From the NCBI GenBank assembly GCA_021773075.1, contig JAJFKT010000013.1:1-32803 (forward strand): 32,803 nt of DNA. Reading direction: 5' to 3'. Made by a program: the position numbers and the translations under genes. The stretch is from Woeseiaceae bacterium (GTDB taxonomy: Bacteria > Pseudomonadota > Gammaproteobacteria > Steroidobacterales > Woeseiaceae). Every line of letters begins with the position of its first letter. Within the stretch, counting starts at the first letter, position 1. The notes under the pieces were generated by a model. The model was not told the DNA's origin. It worked only from the letters and a program-made list of their open reading frames with translations, and did no database searches. Positions 9,325 to 17,382 of this stretch are shown here, piece by piece.

Positions 9325-9818
9325 ATGTCGCGGCGGTACATTTGCTTCTTGTAGCGCAATAAATCGTCATCAGAAATGCCAGGCAGCCTGGTGTTCATTA
9401 CAGTGTCAGACTCTACTTTGTCATCACTGTCTTCAACAATCTCTGACTTCGCATCCGTGCCCGCCATTGGAGGCGTCGATATAGCATTGACCGTTATTGG
9501 GGCCGTCGCAGCCCGCGACATATTCTCACTTTTACTGAAAGCATCACGAATAGCGGCTTCCGCAAGTGGTGCTAACAAACTTTCGTTTGCCGCGGAATTC
9601 ATTTCTTCGTTTTTTGCGCTGGAAGCGCTGTGGCTCACAAGCTCCGCGGCCAGCTCGTCGACCTGCACGAGCAGGGTTGCGGCGGTTGATTTCTCGCAGG
9701 GGATGTGGCCGCTGGTTGCGGCTAGCGAAGGAGTTGCCAAGACACCAGACATGAGTACCAGCGCCGCTGCTGCAGCGAAGCTGTTCTGTTGAAATGGCAT
9801 TTTACGCCGGTCGAACAT
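9321..9818 (-). CDS. Small exported protein of unknown function
   Basis: A 165-residue protein that I do not recognise. The N-terminus (basic MFDRRK, then an Ala-rich hydrophobic stretch ending in PSLAATS) is a signal peptide with probable cleavage after SLA. The middle is Ala/Ser-rich and probably disordered. The C-terminus is more conserved-looking: LPGISDDDLLRYKKQMYRRDI. A good ribosome site (aggaag) stands about 7 bases upstream of ATG 9818 and a promoter with an unusual palindrome lies just upstream. It is convergent with the coiled-coil gene and follows prc on the same strand, 75 bases after the prc stop, but its own promoter suggests a separate transcript. Confidence 0.75.
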   Translation of the reverse strand: MFDRRKMPFQQNSFAAAAALVLMSGVLATPSLAATSGHIPCEKSTAATLLVQVDELAAELVSHSASSAKNEEMNSAANESLLAPLAEAAIRDAFSKSENMSRAATAPITVNAISTPPMAGTDAKSEIVEDSDDKVESDTVMNTRLPGISDDDLLRYKKQMYRRDI

Positions 9819-9832
9819 GAGTGCTTCCTGTC

Positions 9833-9873
9833 GGTGTTATAGTCGAGTATAACACCTCGATATTGCATCGCAA
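9833..9873 (-). promoter_or_regulatory. Promoter with perfect 9-bp inverted repeat over the -10 box
   Basis: Read on the minus strand: TTGCGA (9873-9868), 16-base spacer, TATACT (9851-9846). A perfect inverted repeat, arms ggtgttata (9833-9841) and tataacacc (9848-9856) with loop gtcgag, covers the -10 box and would hide it if bound by a dimeric repressor. The start codon at 9818 is 28 bases past the -10. A close relative lies at 31005-31044. Confidence 0.6.
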
Positions 9874-9893
9874 GTCGATCGCAGCGGCCGCTG

Positions 9894-12077
9894 TTACTCT
9901 TTGAGTGGCAATACGTGTGCGGTCTGTGCCGGAGTTGCATCCACCTCGCGTAGCGTGGCCAGATCAGTCACAATTTTTGCCGCTTGGTCAAGTTGTACAT
10001 CTGGCATTTCGTCGGCATCAATGTCATCCAGACTTTCGAGAGGCTCCAGCTGCAAGGCCATACGTCTCGCGTTCTCGCGATCCAGCGCTTTGGCCAGTTG
10101 ATTCTCGCGGTCTTTACGTCGCCTCTCAATGTTTAGCGAAATGGTCTTTTGATTGCGCATTTCCCTGCTGGCTTCAATGCGGTCTACCTGATATTGAAAA
10201 TTGGGATCGTCTTTTGCCCGCTCGACATGATTAGCCGTTAAAGACGCAATTGTCGTGTCGAGTGGTGTTCCGGCTGTAAAGCGCGTCGTGTCCACGGTGT
10301 CCCAGGGCAGGGCGTTCTCGCGCGCACTTTCACCAAACGTCTCGGTATCGATGTTCGATGGCAAGGCGATGTCAGGGTAAACGCCACGATGTTGCGTGCT
10401 CGCTCCGGTAACACGGTAGTACTTGCCGATAGTCAGCGTCAGTTGCCCGAAACCCTTTTCGTCTTCACTGCGGAAATACTGGTCGAGAGAATAAAGATTT
10501 TGCACGGTTCCTTTGCCGAAAGTCTGCTGACCGATGATTACGCCCCGCGCATAGTCCTGGATTGCACCGGCAAAAATTTCCGAGGCAGAAGCACTGAAGC
10601 GATCGACAAGAACGGCCAGCGGACCGTTGTATGCGACTCGTGCAACCGGATCAGGGTCGTCCAGCCGTTGTGGCGGATTGCGTTTTACGTCAACGTAATT
10701 CCTTAGCTGGACAATGGGTCCATTGTCGATGAACAGGCCGGACAAAGCGGTAGCTTCAGTCAGATGGCCACCACCATTGCCGCGTAGATCGACAATGAGG
10801 CCGTCGATACCTTGTTCTTCGAGCTCGCCAATCAGTCGCTTCACGTCTCTTGATACGCTCGTGAAGTCGGTATCACCATTGGTCAGCGCACGGTAGTCCC
10901 TGTAGAACCCAGGTACTTCGATAACGCCTATTACCCACTCACGACCGTCGCGCGGAACCTTAATGATGTCACTCTTTGCGGCTTGCTCTTCAAGCTTGAC
11001 GGCACCGCGTGTCAGCTCAATTACTTCTTTCGGGCTGCCAGGGACAGCGTTGGCCGGAATAATCTGCAAACGGACAACGGACTGCTTCGGGCCGCGAATC
11101 AGGTCAACGACATCGTCCAGGCGCCATCCGATCACGTCGACGAATTCGCCGTCACCGCCTTGTGCGACGGCCGTTATTCGATCATCACGCTTCAGAGTTC
11201 CGTCAAAATCAGCGGGACCACCTCGAATGATATTCACTATGCGAACAAAGTCGTCATCAGTTTGTAAAGTGGCACCGATGCCAACATAGGACAAACTCAT
11301 CGCGATCCGATATTCATCGGCATTGCGTGGAGACAGGTAACTCGAATGCGGATCAACGGCGTGCGCAAACATATTCATAAAGCGTTCGAAAACGTCATCC
11401 CGATTAACCTGATCAAGTCGCTTCAAGAAATTCGTATAGCGTTTGGAGAGAACGTCGTGGATTTTCTCCCACGGCTCATCTTCGAGGGCGAGAGACAATG
11501 CATCATTGACTACTCGATGACGCCAGATCTCGTCGAGTTCCTCGGTGCTTACCGCCCATGGCTCATCGGTGCGATCGAAGCGATAGTTCTCGTCGACCAG
11601 GTAGTCGGGTTCCGCGTCTAGCTGTGTCAACGCATAATTGAGTCGTTCTCGTACCCGAGTCTGATAGACCTCAAACATTTCGTATATCGGATCGAGTGGC
11701 TTGCTGCGTACCATGTCATCGAGTTCGTATCGGTGTTGCTCGAAATACTCAATATCGCTGGCGAGTAGGTACATGCGGTTACGGTCGAGATTCTCGACGT
11801 ACATATCCAGCACCGTCGAGGAAAGATCATCATCGACTGTGACTTCGTTGTAATGTGATTTCTGGATAAACTGCGCTACAAGCCCGGCGATATTTTCGTG
11901 CCTTTGTTCAGGAAAAAGGGGCTCGCGCAGGAGACTTTGATCTACTTCGACAGCCGCTGTCGTATTGGTCGTGCCGCCATCGCTGTTGCTCAGCGCGGGC
12001 AAGGACAGGAACGCGAGCAATGCAATTGCAAACCCACGGGATCGGCGATGTTCAAATAATCTCAAAGTTATCTCCAT
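9894..12077 (-). CDS. prc: Tail-specific (C-terminal processing) periplasmic protease
   Basis: A 727-residue S41 family protease, close in plan to E. coli Prc/Tsp, which cuts periplasmic proteins from non-polar C-termini and controls murein hydrolases. The N-terminus is a signal peptide (SRGFAIALLAFLSLPALS). An alpha-helical region follows, then a PDZ domain (about 265-355, YVGIGATLQ, IIRGGPA), then the serine-lysine protease domain with LIVDLRGNGGGHL, SASASE (nucleophile S497) and FGKGT (general base K522). A DUF3340-type C-terminal tail follows. I start at ATG 12077; a TTG at 12086 is possible. E. coli Prc is 682 residues, so this one is a little longer. It is divergent from a small membrane protein gene. 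Confidence 0.96.
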   Translation of the reverse strand: MEITLRLFEHRRSRGFAIALLAFLSLPALSNSDGGTTNTTAAVEVDQSLLREPLFPEQRHENIAGLVAQFIQKSHYNEVTVDDDLSSTVLDMYVENLDRNRMYLLASDIEYFEQHRYELDDMVRSKPLDPIYEMFEVYQTRVRERLNYALTQLDAEPDYLVDENYRFDRTDEPWAVSTEELDEIWRHRVVNDALSLALEDEPWEKIHDVLSKRYTNFLKRLDQVNRDDVFERFMNMFAHAVDPHSSYLSPRNADEYRIAMSLSYVGIGATLQTDDDFVRIVNIIRGGPADFDGTLKRDDRITAVAQGGDGEFVDVIGWRLDDVVDLIRGPKQSVVRLQIIPANAVPGSPKEVIELTRGAVKLEEQAAKSDIIKVPRDGREWVIGVIEVPGFYRDYRALTNGDTDFTSVSRDVKRLIGELEEQGIDGLIVDLRGNGGGHLTEATALSGLFIDNGPIVQLRNYVDVKRNPPQRLDDPDPVARVAYNGPLAVLVDRFSASASEIFAGAIQDYARGVIIGQQTFGKGTVQNLYSLDQYFRSEDEKGFGQLTLTIGKYYRVTGASTQHRGVYPDIALPSNIDTETFGESARENALPWDTVDTTRFTAGTPLDTTIASLTANHVERAKDDPNFQYQVDRIEASREMRNQKTISLNIERRRKDRENQLAKALDRENARRMALQLEPLESLDDIDADEMPDVQLDQAAKIVTDLATLREVDATPAQTAHVLPLKE

Positions 12078-12131
12078 AATGTTCAATGACTGTTTAGCAT
12101 TGCTATCAATTCGGCTAGGCTAGATGCGTAA

Positions 12132-12150
12132 TGCCCTTTGATCAAGGGCA
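12132..12150. promoter_or_regulatory. Inverted repeat in the prc / small membrane protein divergent region
   Basis: Arms tgccctt (12132-12138) and aagggca (12144-12150) flank a 5-base loop. It lies between two divergent genes, so it may be an operator. There is no T-run on either side, so it is not a normal terminator. Confidence 0.35.
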
Positions 12151-12206
12151 TATTCGTCATAATTTCAGTAAGACAGGAATTTTCTGGACCAATTCGGAAA
12201 CTATAT

Positions 12207-12491
12207 ATGCGCCCTTTATCTGCGGTCACACTAATCGTGCTGGGATCCTGCTTTGCCATCATGGTCAGTCTCGCCGCCGTCATCATAGTTGTTCTGGTCC
12301 TCGGCGAAGACTATCCACGTCTACAACGGGAGTTCGATCCGTTACTTAGCAGCCTCGCTATCTTTGTTGTTATGACAGCGATATCTGCGACGAGTTTCTA
12401 TTCTCTATGGAAAAAACGTGCGGAACGATATTGGGTTCAAGGCCTTATGTGGGTCGGCGTGTTGCTGACTGGCTGGTACTACTGGCCCTGA
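12207..12491 (+). CDS. Small integral membrane protein
   Basis: A 94-residue protein with three predicted membrane helices: about residues 6-31 (LSAVTLIVLGSCFAIMVSLA and on), 46-66 (LLSSLAIFVVMTAISATSFY) and 76-92 (YWVQGLMWVGVLLTGWYYW), with a basic WKKRAERY loop between the last two. I do not recognise a family. I start at ATG 12207, which has ggaa about 8 bases before it; a longer frame from 12138 would begin inside an inverted repeat. It is divergent from prc and its 3' end faces the DUF1232 gene, 11 bases away. Confidence 0.6.
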   Translation: MRPLSAVTLIVLGSCFAIMVSLAAVIIVVLVLGEDYPRLQREFDPLLSSLAIFVVMTAISATSFYSLWKKRAERYWVQGLMWVGVLLTGWYYWP

Positions 12492-12502
12492 TTGATCGCC
12501 CA

Positions 12503-13045
12503 CTACTTGGAAAACGGCGACTGGCTGCTACGTTTACGGCGACGGCGCATGCGACTTTGTAGTTCTTTGCGCCGGTTATCCAGCCAACCCTTGCGACTGA
12601 CTTTTGCCGCATGTCCCTGTTCAAGCTGCAGTCGATCTCGATAGACACAAAAGTCGCTGTATGCCTCAATCTCGTGCTTCAGTTCTCTGACAACAAGTTC
12701 GATCATAATTGCGTCATCAAGAAATCCCAGCCCTGGAATGCTGTCATGAATTAGATCATCTGGTTCCGCAAAGTAAGCGAGTGCATTTAATACGCGAGTC
12801 GCTTCTTGATGAGGCAGTCGCCACTCAATGTCGGACAGCATTCGAATCATCAGCCTGAGATTCTGAAGTCTCTCGACGATAAATCCCGGCGCGGTGGATT
12901 CCTTGATGTCCGACAGCAGGGTCTCAGCGGCCGCGACGATATCTTCAGGTGCCAATCGAGACGCAGTCCTCATGGCTTCCTTCATGATCAGTCTGAAATG
13001 CTCCAGATCTGCTTCACTTAACTCGAATGAAACTCGTAAAGACAA
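12503..13045 (-). CDS. DUF1232 (YkvA-like) domain protein
   Basis: A 180-residue protein. Residues about 83-122 (ALAYFAEPDDLIHDSIPGLGFLDDA) match the DUF1232/YkvA signature, in which a P-x-D-L-I-x-D turn is followed by G-x-x-D-D-A. An N-terminal helical region precedes it and a very basic tail (RRKELQSRMRRRRKRS) ends it. YkvA members often have membrane-associated hydrophobic segments; here the segment is short, so the protein is likely soluble or peripheral. Function is unknown. It is the last gene of the seven-gene minus-strand cluster that begins at 18660. Confidence 0.8.
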   Translation of the reverse strand: MSLRVSFELSEADLEHFRLIMKEAMRTASRLAPEDIVAAAETLLSDIKESTAPGFIVERLQNLRLMIRMLSDIEWRLPHQEATRVLNALAYFAEPDDLIHDSIPGLGFLDDAIMIELVVRELKHEIEAYSDFCVYRDRLQLEQGHAAKVSRKGWLDNRRKELQSRMRRRRKRSSQSPFSK

Positions 13046-13090
13046 GCCCTCGCTCCATACTCCCGGCAGCGCAGATTATCACGAAGGAAC

Positions 13091-13507
13091 TTATTTTCGG
13101 AAACGATTATTCCAGTTTCTGGAGCGATCGAAGCCGCCCGTGTTGTACGGATCGATACCCGTTTCCTCGCCGGAATCCACAATCGAGTCGTCCAGGATTT
13201 TCAAGGTTTCATGCGTGCCAGTATCTTCACGAACGTATTTATTTCGAATGAGCACATTCTTACCCGGTCCAACATCGTCGATTTTTCCAGAGACACTGGT
13301 TTCTAGCTCGATGGGTAGCTTGTTCGGTTTCTTGGCTGCGGCTCTCGGCGAGGGAGTCGGGTGGTAGCTAGCCGTTTTCCGAAAATCAGGAGGCGCAGGT
13401 GTGTCATCGGTAGAGAACCGATGTTTCAGCCAATTTTTGAGTTTCTCCATCATTTTCTTTGCCGTTGACCAAATAAAGTACGGGAAGGTCGTCCAGATGT
13501 TTTTCAT
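13091..13507 (-). CDS. Small basic protein of unknown function
   Basis: About 138 residues if started at ATG 13507. A frame from ATG 13564 and an internal start at 13453 are also possible and none has a strong ribosome site. The N-terminal part (NIWTTFPYFIWSTAKKMMEKLKNWLKHRF) is amphipathic and could lie on the membrane. The middle is Pro/Ala/Lys-rich. The C-terminus has a distinctive block, ETGIDPYNTGGFDRSRNW followed by NNRFRK, and the ELETSVSGKIDDVGPGKNVLIRNKYVRE stretch looks like a small beta unit. I see no family. It sits 45 bases before the DUF1232 gene in the same direction. Confidence 0.6.
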   Translation of the reverse strand: MKNIWTTFPYFIWSTAKKMMEKLKNWLKHRFSTDDTPAPPDFRKTASYHPTPSPRAAAKKPNKLPIELETSVSGKIDDVGPGKNVLIRNKYVREDTGTHETLKILDDSIVDSGEETGIDPYNTGGFDRSRNWNNRFRK

Positions 13508-13597
13508 GACACCGGACGCTTCAAGTTTACAAAGGGTCGAGCGCCTAAATGATGTTGCTTTCAAGAAATGTGATGCAGTTCACATTCAGGACAGTGA

Positions 13598-13927
13598 CTA
13601 GCCGCGTCCGGCCAATTTCCACGCGGCTACCATCAATCGCAGGCATTGCCAGACGAGGTAGGGGGAGAGTATCAGGAGCGAGGCTACCCAATCTCCGCTT
13701 CGGATCTTGCTGCTCAGTGTGCCGAAGAAATCACCATAACCCAGGCCACTGTATTCACCGAACACGATTTGGCCCACGTAGTAGATGAGCAACGGAAGGA
13801 GAGCCAGGCCAAAAAGCAGGAATCCAACGAAAAGCGCCGCTTCTTTGGTGGCCAATTGCCTGATATTAGACGTATTTGCTTCGGTAGTCACAGAGGTAAT
13901 CAATAGCTTTTGCAACGAAACGGCCAC
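13598..13927 (-). CDS. Small two-helix membrane protein
   Basis: Up to 109 residues, with two hydrophobic segments: about 30-56 (AALFVGFLLFGLALLPLLIY, then YVGQIVF) and 80-103 (WVASLLILSPYLVWQCLRLM). Between them is a loop with GEYSGLGYGDFFGTL. The start is uncertain: the longest form uses GTG at 13927, and another GTG at 13888 is in frame. No family is recognised. It lies 26 bases after the similar-sized membrane gene at 13954-14253. Confidence 0.6.
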   Translation of the reverse strand: MAVSLQKLLITSVTTEANTSNIRQLATKEAALFVGFLLFGLALLPLLIYYVGQIVFGEYSGLGYGDFFGTLSSKIRSGDWVASLLILSPYLVWQCLRLMVAAWKLAGRG

Positions 13928-13953
13928 TATCGTTGCCTACCTCGAGAGGCAGG

Positions 13954-14253
13954 TCAAGAAGGCGTTGTGTTGGCTGATTCCGCCGTAGCCTTGCGTCGTC
14001 GCCGATAGACTGCAATTGCCATATGAATGCAGGCGGCCGAGAACAGCAGATAGTGGGGGAGAACCCAAAACCATTCGCTAATATAAAGAGTGGCAAGAAA
14101 CGCGCTGATGCCCGCACAAAGATAGAAATAGGGCAGGCTATCGTAAAGAAATTTGGGTAACCAGAGTTTTTTCGTCGCCAGCTTGCCTGTGCTGCGGGTG
14201 ACTTGCTGGGTTTCAGATAGATTCAACGGCTTCCGTGCTGTTGTACTCATCAT
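13954..14253 (-). CDS. Small two-helix membrane protein with basic tail
   Basis: A 99-residue protein. A polar N-terminus (about 1-37) precedes two hydrophobic segments, about 40-59 (LPYFYLCAGISAFLATLYI) and 62-82 (WFWVLPHYLLFSAACIHMAI), and a basic C-terminal tail (YRRRRKATAE) that predicts a cytoplasmic end. Two Met codons in tandem (14253, 14250) can both serve as start. I do not recognise a family. The gene is 91 bases after the FHA gene and 26 bases before the next small membrane gene in the same direction. Confidence 0.65.
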   Translation of the reverse strand: MMSTTARKPLNLSETQQVTRSTGKLATKKLWLPKFLYDSLPYFYLCAGISAFLATLYISEWFWVLPHYLLFSAACIHMAIAVYRRRRKATAESANTTPS

Positions 14254-14344
14254 CGGCTGGTATCACATTCCCTGTAGAGAATGAGAACTCTATGCCAGTT
14301 GGAAAAAAAAGACCGTGAATGTCTTCACACTTCCTTAAGCTCGA

Positions 14345-15811
14345 TCAGGATTCGCGTTTTTTTCTTTCCTCATAACGAAAACGGGCTTCGCCAATTGTGA
14401 CAATATCGCCATGAAGCAGAATGTGTTCGGATACCTTTGTTGTATTGATATGAATGCCGTTCTTGCTACCCCAGTCAATAATTCGAGTCGTACCCTCTTC
14501 TGTCTGAATAACGGCATGACGCCGACTGACATAGGCTGCTTTGAGCTGGATATCGTTGTCTTTTGTGCGGCCAATGGTCAGGCGATCCTTGAAAAGAGGG
14601 AAGCGCAACACCTGGTCGTCAACCGTGCCAATCAGCACACGTGATAGCCTGTCTATAGACGTTTGCGGGCCGTCCCCCTCACCAGCCAGACTGCGCTCTG
14701 ACATTCGTTCATCGATATCGTGGATAACGCCCTCAATCTCACCGATCGACTCAATTTGCTCAGATTTTTTAGCCAGCTCGGCGAGCAGAACGGATATTGC
14801 CTCACTTTTAGTTGTCAGCTTGCGCTCGTAGTTATCAGATTTTCGCTTAAGCCGAGTCAGCTCCTTCTGAAGTTTTTCGATTTGCGTTGAGGACTGTTCC
14901 TCGATATCGCCAAGCATACGTTCCAACTCTTCCTTGAATCCCCGTGCGTCAACGAGGTCTGAAGCGAGTTGGCTGTTTAAGTCGTCAGTTTCTACAACAG
15001 TGTCCTGAGCCGCGCCCAATTCAAACCGCAATGTCCGCAATTCCCCCTGATGAGTCTTCCGGATGCTGTCGAGTTCGGCACGCAGATCGTCAACGATCGT
15101 TAGGGTCTGTTCCAGTTCCCCCTGAATTCGCTTCTTCGCGCTTGCTGCATCGTTGACAAGTTGCGTGAGGTTTTCTGTTTCACTTTCATACTTTGAATTT
15201 GCAGCGATCAGGTCCTGACACTGTTGCCGCAGACCGTCGGCGTATTGTTCCGACCGTTCAAGTCGAAGCTGCATTGCCGATCCGCCGTCATCCTGACCGC
15301 CATCGTGTTGGTGTGTTTCAGGCTTGATGTCGGGCGCTGCTCGCTCGGTCGCTTCACGCTGCAGTTCGTCGTACTGGATTTGTAACTGGCGGTGTTCATC
15401 GTCGCGTTGGCGAATTTCGGACTTGAGCGACTTGATTTTGCGGTCACGTTCTTTAAGCAGCTTCTCTTTTCGCTGCACAGCATCTTGCGAAGAAATCAGC
15501 TCGCTGTTGAGTTTTTCGGTCTGTGTTTCCCGAGCTCCAATTTCGGTTTCGAGTCCAAGCCATTTTGCGTGCAGCTGTTCGATGTCGTATTGAAGTTTGC
15601 CGATGGTCTTGGTGCGCAAGCGCAAATCGGATTTCAGTTCTGAGACAGTGACGCCAGTTCCGTCCTCACCAAGAGGTACATCAAAGCCATCAAAAGTTTT
15701 TGCATCCGCTTCGGGTCCTGTGTCGCTTGCATGCAACAGCGTCTGGAGTTCGACCGTCGGATCGTCGTCATCGGCGACTAAGTCATTGATATTGTTATTG
15801 TCATTAGCCAT
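14345..15811 (-). CDS. Long coiled-coil protein with C-terminal FHA domain
   Basis: A 488-residue cytoplasmic protein. An acidic Asn/Asp-rich start (1-55) leads to a very long coiled coil (about 55-355), broken near 157-180 by a His/Gly/Asp-rich linker. The C-terminal part (about 395-482) is an FHA domain, which binds phosphothreonine: GRTKDNDI at 414-421, SRRHA at 429-433 and the DWGSKNG turn at 446-452 are all intact, so phosphopeptide binding is expected. There is no Ser/Thr kinase gene in the cluster; the only kinase-fold gene in view is srkA at 21568. Upstream by 72 bases is the Ycf46-like ATPase. The pairing suggests that the FHA protein tethers or scaffolds a complex, but that is inference. 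Confidence 0.88.
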   Translation of the reverse strand: MANDNNNINDLVADDDDPTVELQTLLHASDTGPEADAKTFDGFDVPLGEDGTGVTVSELKSDLRLRTKTIGKLQYDIEQLHAKWLGLETEIGARETQTEKLNSELISSQDAVQRKEKLLKERDRKIKSLKSEIRQRDDEHRQLQIQYDELQREATERAAPDIKPETHQHDGGQDDGGSAMQLRLERSEQYADGLRQQCQDLIAANSKYESETENLTQLVNDAASAKKRIQGELEQTLTIVDDLRAELDSIRKTHQGELRTLRFELGAAQDTVVETDDLNSQLASDLVDARGFKEELERMLGDIEEQSSTQIEKLQKELTRLKRKSDNYERKLTTKSEAISVLLAELAKKSEQIESIGEIEGVIHDIDERMSERSLAGEGDGPQTSIDRLSRVLIGTVDDQVLRFPLFKDRLTIGRTKDNDIQLKAAYVSRRHAVIQTEEGTTRIIDWGSKNGIHINTTKVSEHILLHGDIVTIGEARFRYEERKKRES

Positions 15812-15883
15812 CGCGTCAGTCTATCACGTGAATGGACAAGGGTCGGAATGTGCACAGTCTTTTTTGCGCGTTACGTCAAATGG

Positions 15884-17374
15884 CTAATCACAGGATACGG
15901 TTCGCCCGGCTGCCCACTCCCGCATCAGGGCGATTTTCTCGCTCAAAACTACCGATAGCGGTTTCGTCATGTCGACTTCGGCCTGAATGTGTTCCGTTGC
16001 GAGGGCCTGTTTTTTGGCGTGTGCCGAGTACAAAGCGGCAACGACAGCTTGTTCAATTTCTGCCCCTGAAAAACCGTCCATGGCTTTGGCGAGAGTATTG
16101 ATGTCGAATTTGCCCAACGACTGGTTGCGCCTTGATAAGTGAATTGCCAAAATTGACGCGCGAATTTCAGGGCTCGGGAGATCGACAAAGAATATCTCGT
16201 CAAAGCGTCCTTTGCGCACGAGCTCAGGTGGCATGCTGCTGATGTCGTTGGCTGTCGCAACAATGAAAACGTGGCTTTTCTTCTCCGCCATCCAGGTTAA
16301 GAAAGTTCCAAGAACTCGTTGCGAGGTTCCCGTTTCGCCGCCGCGCCCGGCAATACCTTTTTCGATTTCGTCAATCCACAAGACACAAGGTGACATGACG
16401 TCTGCGGTTTTCAACGACTCGCGAAGCTTGCGTTCTGTTTCGCCGTGGTACTTGTCATAAATGGCACCAAAGTCCAGCCGCAGCAGGGGTACGCCGAATA
16501 TTGCGGCCGTCGCTTTCGCAGCCAAACTTTTTCCGCAGCCTTGAATACCCAACAACAGAATGCCCTTGGGCGGATCCAGATGCGCAGCACTCTCATCGCC
16601 GCGAAACGCGCTACGTCGTTGTGTTAGCCATGACTTGAGCCGAGACAGCCCGCCAACTTCGCCAAAGGTTGCAGTGTCGTATTCGAACTGCAGCGCGCCA
16701 CCGCTGTTTAGTAGTTCGTACTTTGCCTGCATGACCTGCGGCAAATCACTTTTCGTAATCGCACCGTCGTGGCAAATCGCGTTTCGAGCGAGGCGACCGG
16801 TATCAGCATAGGTCAAACCCGCGAGATTCTTGATCAGCAACTTGTGGGCTTTCGGATCAACCTCAACTTTGCTACCCGGGTTTTCCTTGCTGTATTCGTC
16901 AACGGCTTTTTGCACGATCTGCGTTCGTTGCTGTTCCGTGGGTAATGCCATGTCAAAACGAGCGCAATAACCTTCAAGTTCATTCGGTACCGTCACCTGG
17001 TGACTGATCAGCACGATTTGACGCTCGACGCTTTTAAACTGAATGCAGATATCTTTGAGAAGCCGCACATGTACCGGGTCATCAAGGAATGGGTGGAAAT
17101 CCAGAAGCACGTACATACCCGGTTTTGAAACAGCGCGAATGTGTTTCAAGACATCGGTCGGTTCAGAATTAATGGCCTGAGGCTCAAGCGAGATATCGAG
17201 CCTCTGCAGCCCATCAGTGATGGTCCACCGAAAAAGTGGCAGGTAACTCGTCGTGGACCGGCGCATCGAAATAGCCTGAAGCATTTCCAACATGCGTGCC
17301 TCGTCCTGAGACTCGATGATCACGATCGGTGTCCGCGATCTTAGAATCAACTCAAGGTCGTGATTTCCATCCAT
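15884..17374 (-). CDS. Ycf46-like AAA+ ATPase
   Basis: A 496-residue AAA+ protein. Its N-terminal half (1-230) resembles the Ycf46 family, beginning [26 protein letters not shown] and having the VLLDFHPFL block, a degenerate P-loop-type fold without a clear Walker A. The active ATPase lies after FGEVGGL: Walker A GIQGCGKS (276-283), Walker B VLWIDE (D335-E336), sensor-1 ATAND (N376) and an arginine-rich RKGRFDE (387-393). Family members are known from cyanobacteria, algal plastids and Gammaproteobacteria; their mechanism is poorly known. The start has GGAG (17392-17389) inside the last codons of the upstream peptidase gene, about 14 bases away, which suggests coupling. Confidence 0.88.
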   Translation of the reverse strand: MDGNHDLELILRSRTPIVIIESQDEARMLEMLQAISMRRSTTSYLPLFRWTITDGLQRLDISLEPQAINSEPTDVLKHIRAVSKPGMYVLLDFHPFLDDPVHVRLLKDICIQFKSVERQIVLISHQVTVPNELEGYCARFDMALPTEQQRTQIVQKAVDEYSKENPGSKVEVDPKAHKLLIKNLAGLTYADTGRLARNAICHDGAITKSDLPQVMQAKYELLNSGGALQFEYDTATFGEVGGLSRLKSWLTQRRSAFRGDESAAHLDPPKGILLLGIQGCGKSLAAKATAAIFGVPLLRLDFGAIYDKYHGETERKLRESLKTADVMSPCVLWIDEIEKGIAGRGGETGTSQRVLGTFLTWMAEKKSHVFIVATANDISSMPPELVRKGRFDEIFFVDLPSPEIRASILAIHLSRRNQSLGKFDINTLAKAMDGFSGAEIEQAVVAALYSAHAKKQALATEHIQAEVDMTKPLSVVLSEKIALMREWAAGRTVSCD

Positions 17375-17382
17375 TGAAATGC

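Noticed and set aside
12083..12286. Minus-strand 67-residue ORF upstream of prc
   Set aside because: It covers the divergent promoter region and the start of another gene, with no ribosome site or family; likely chance.
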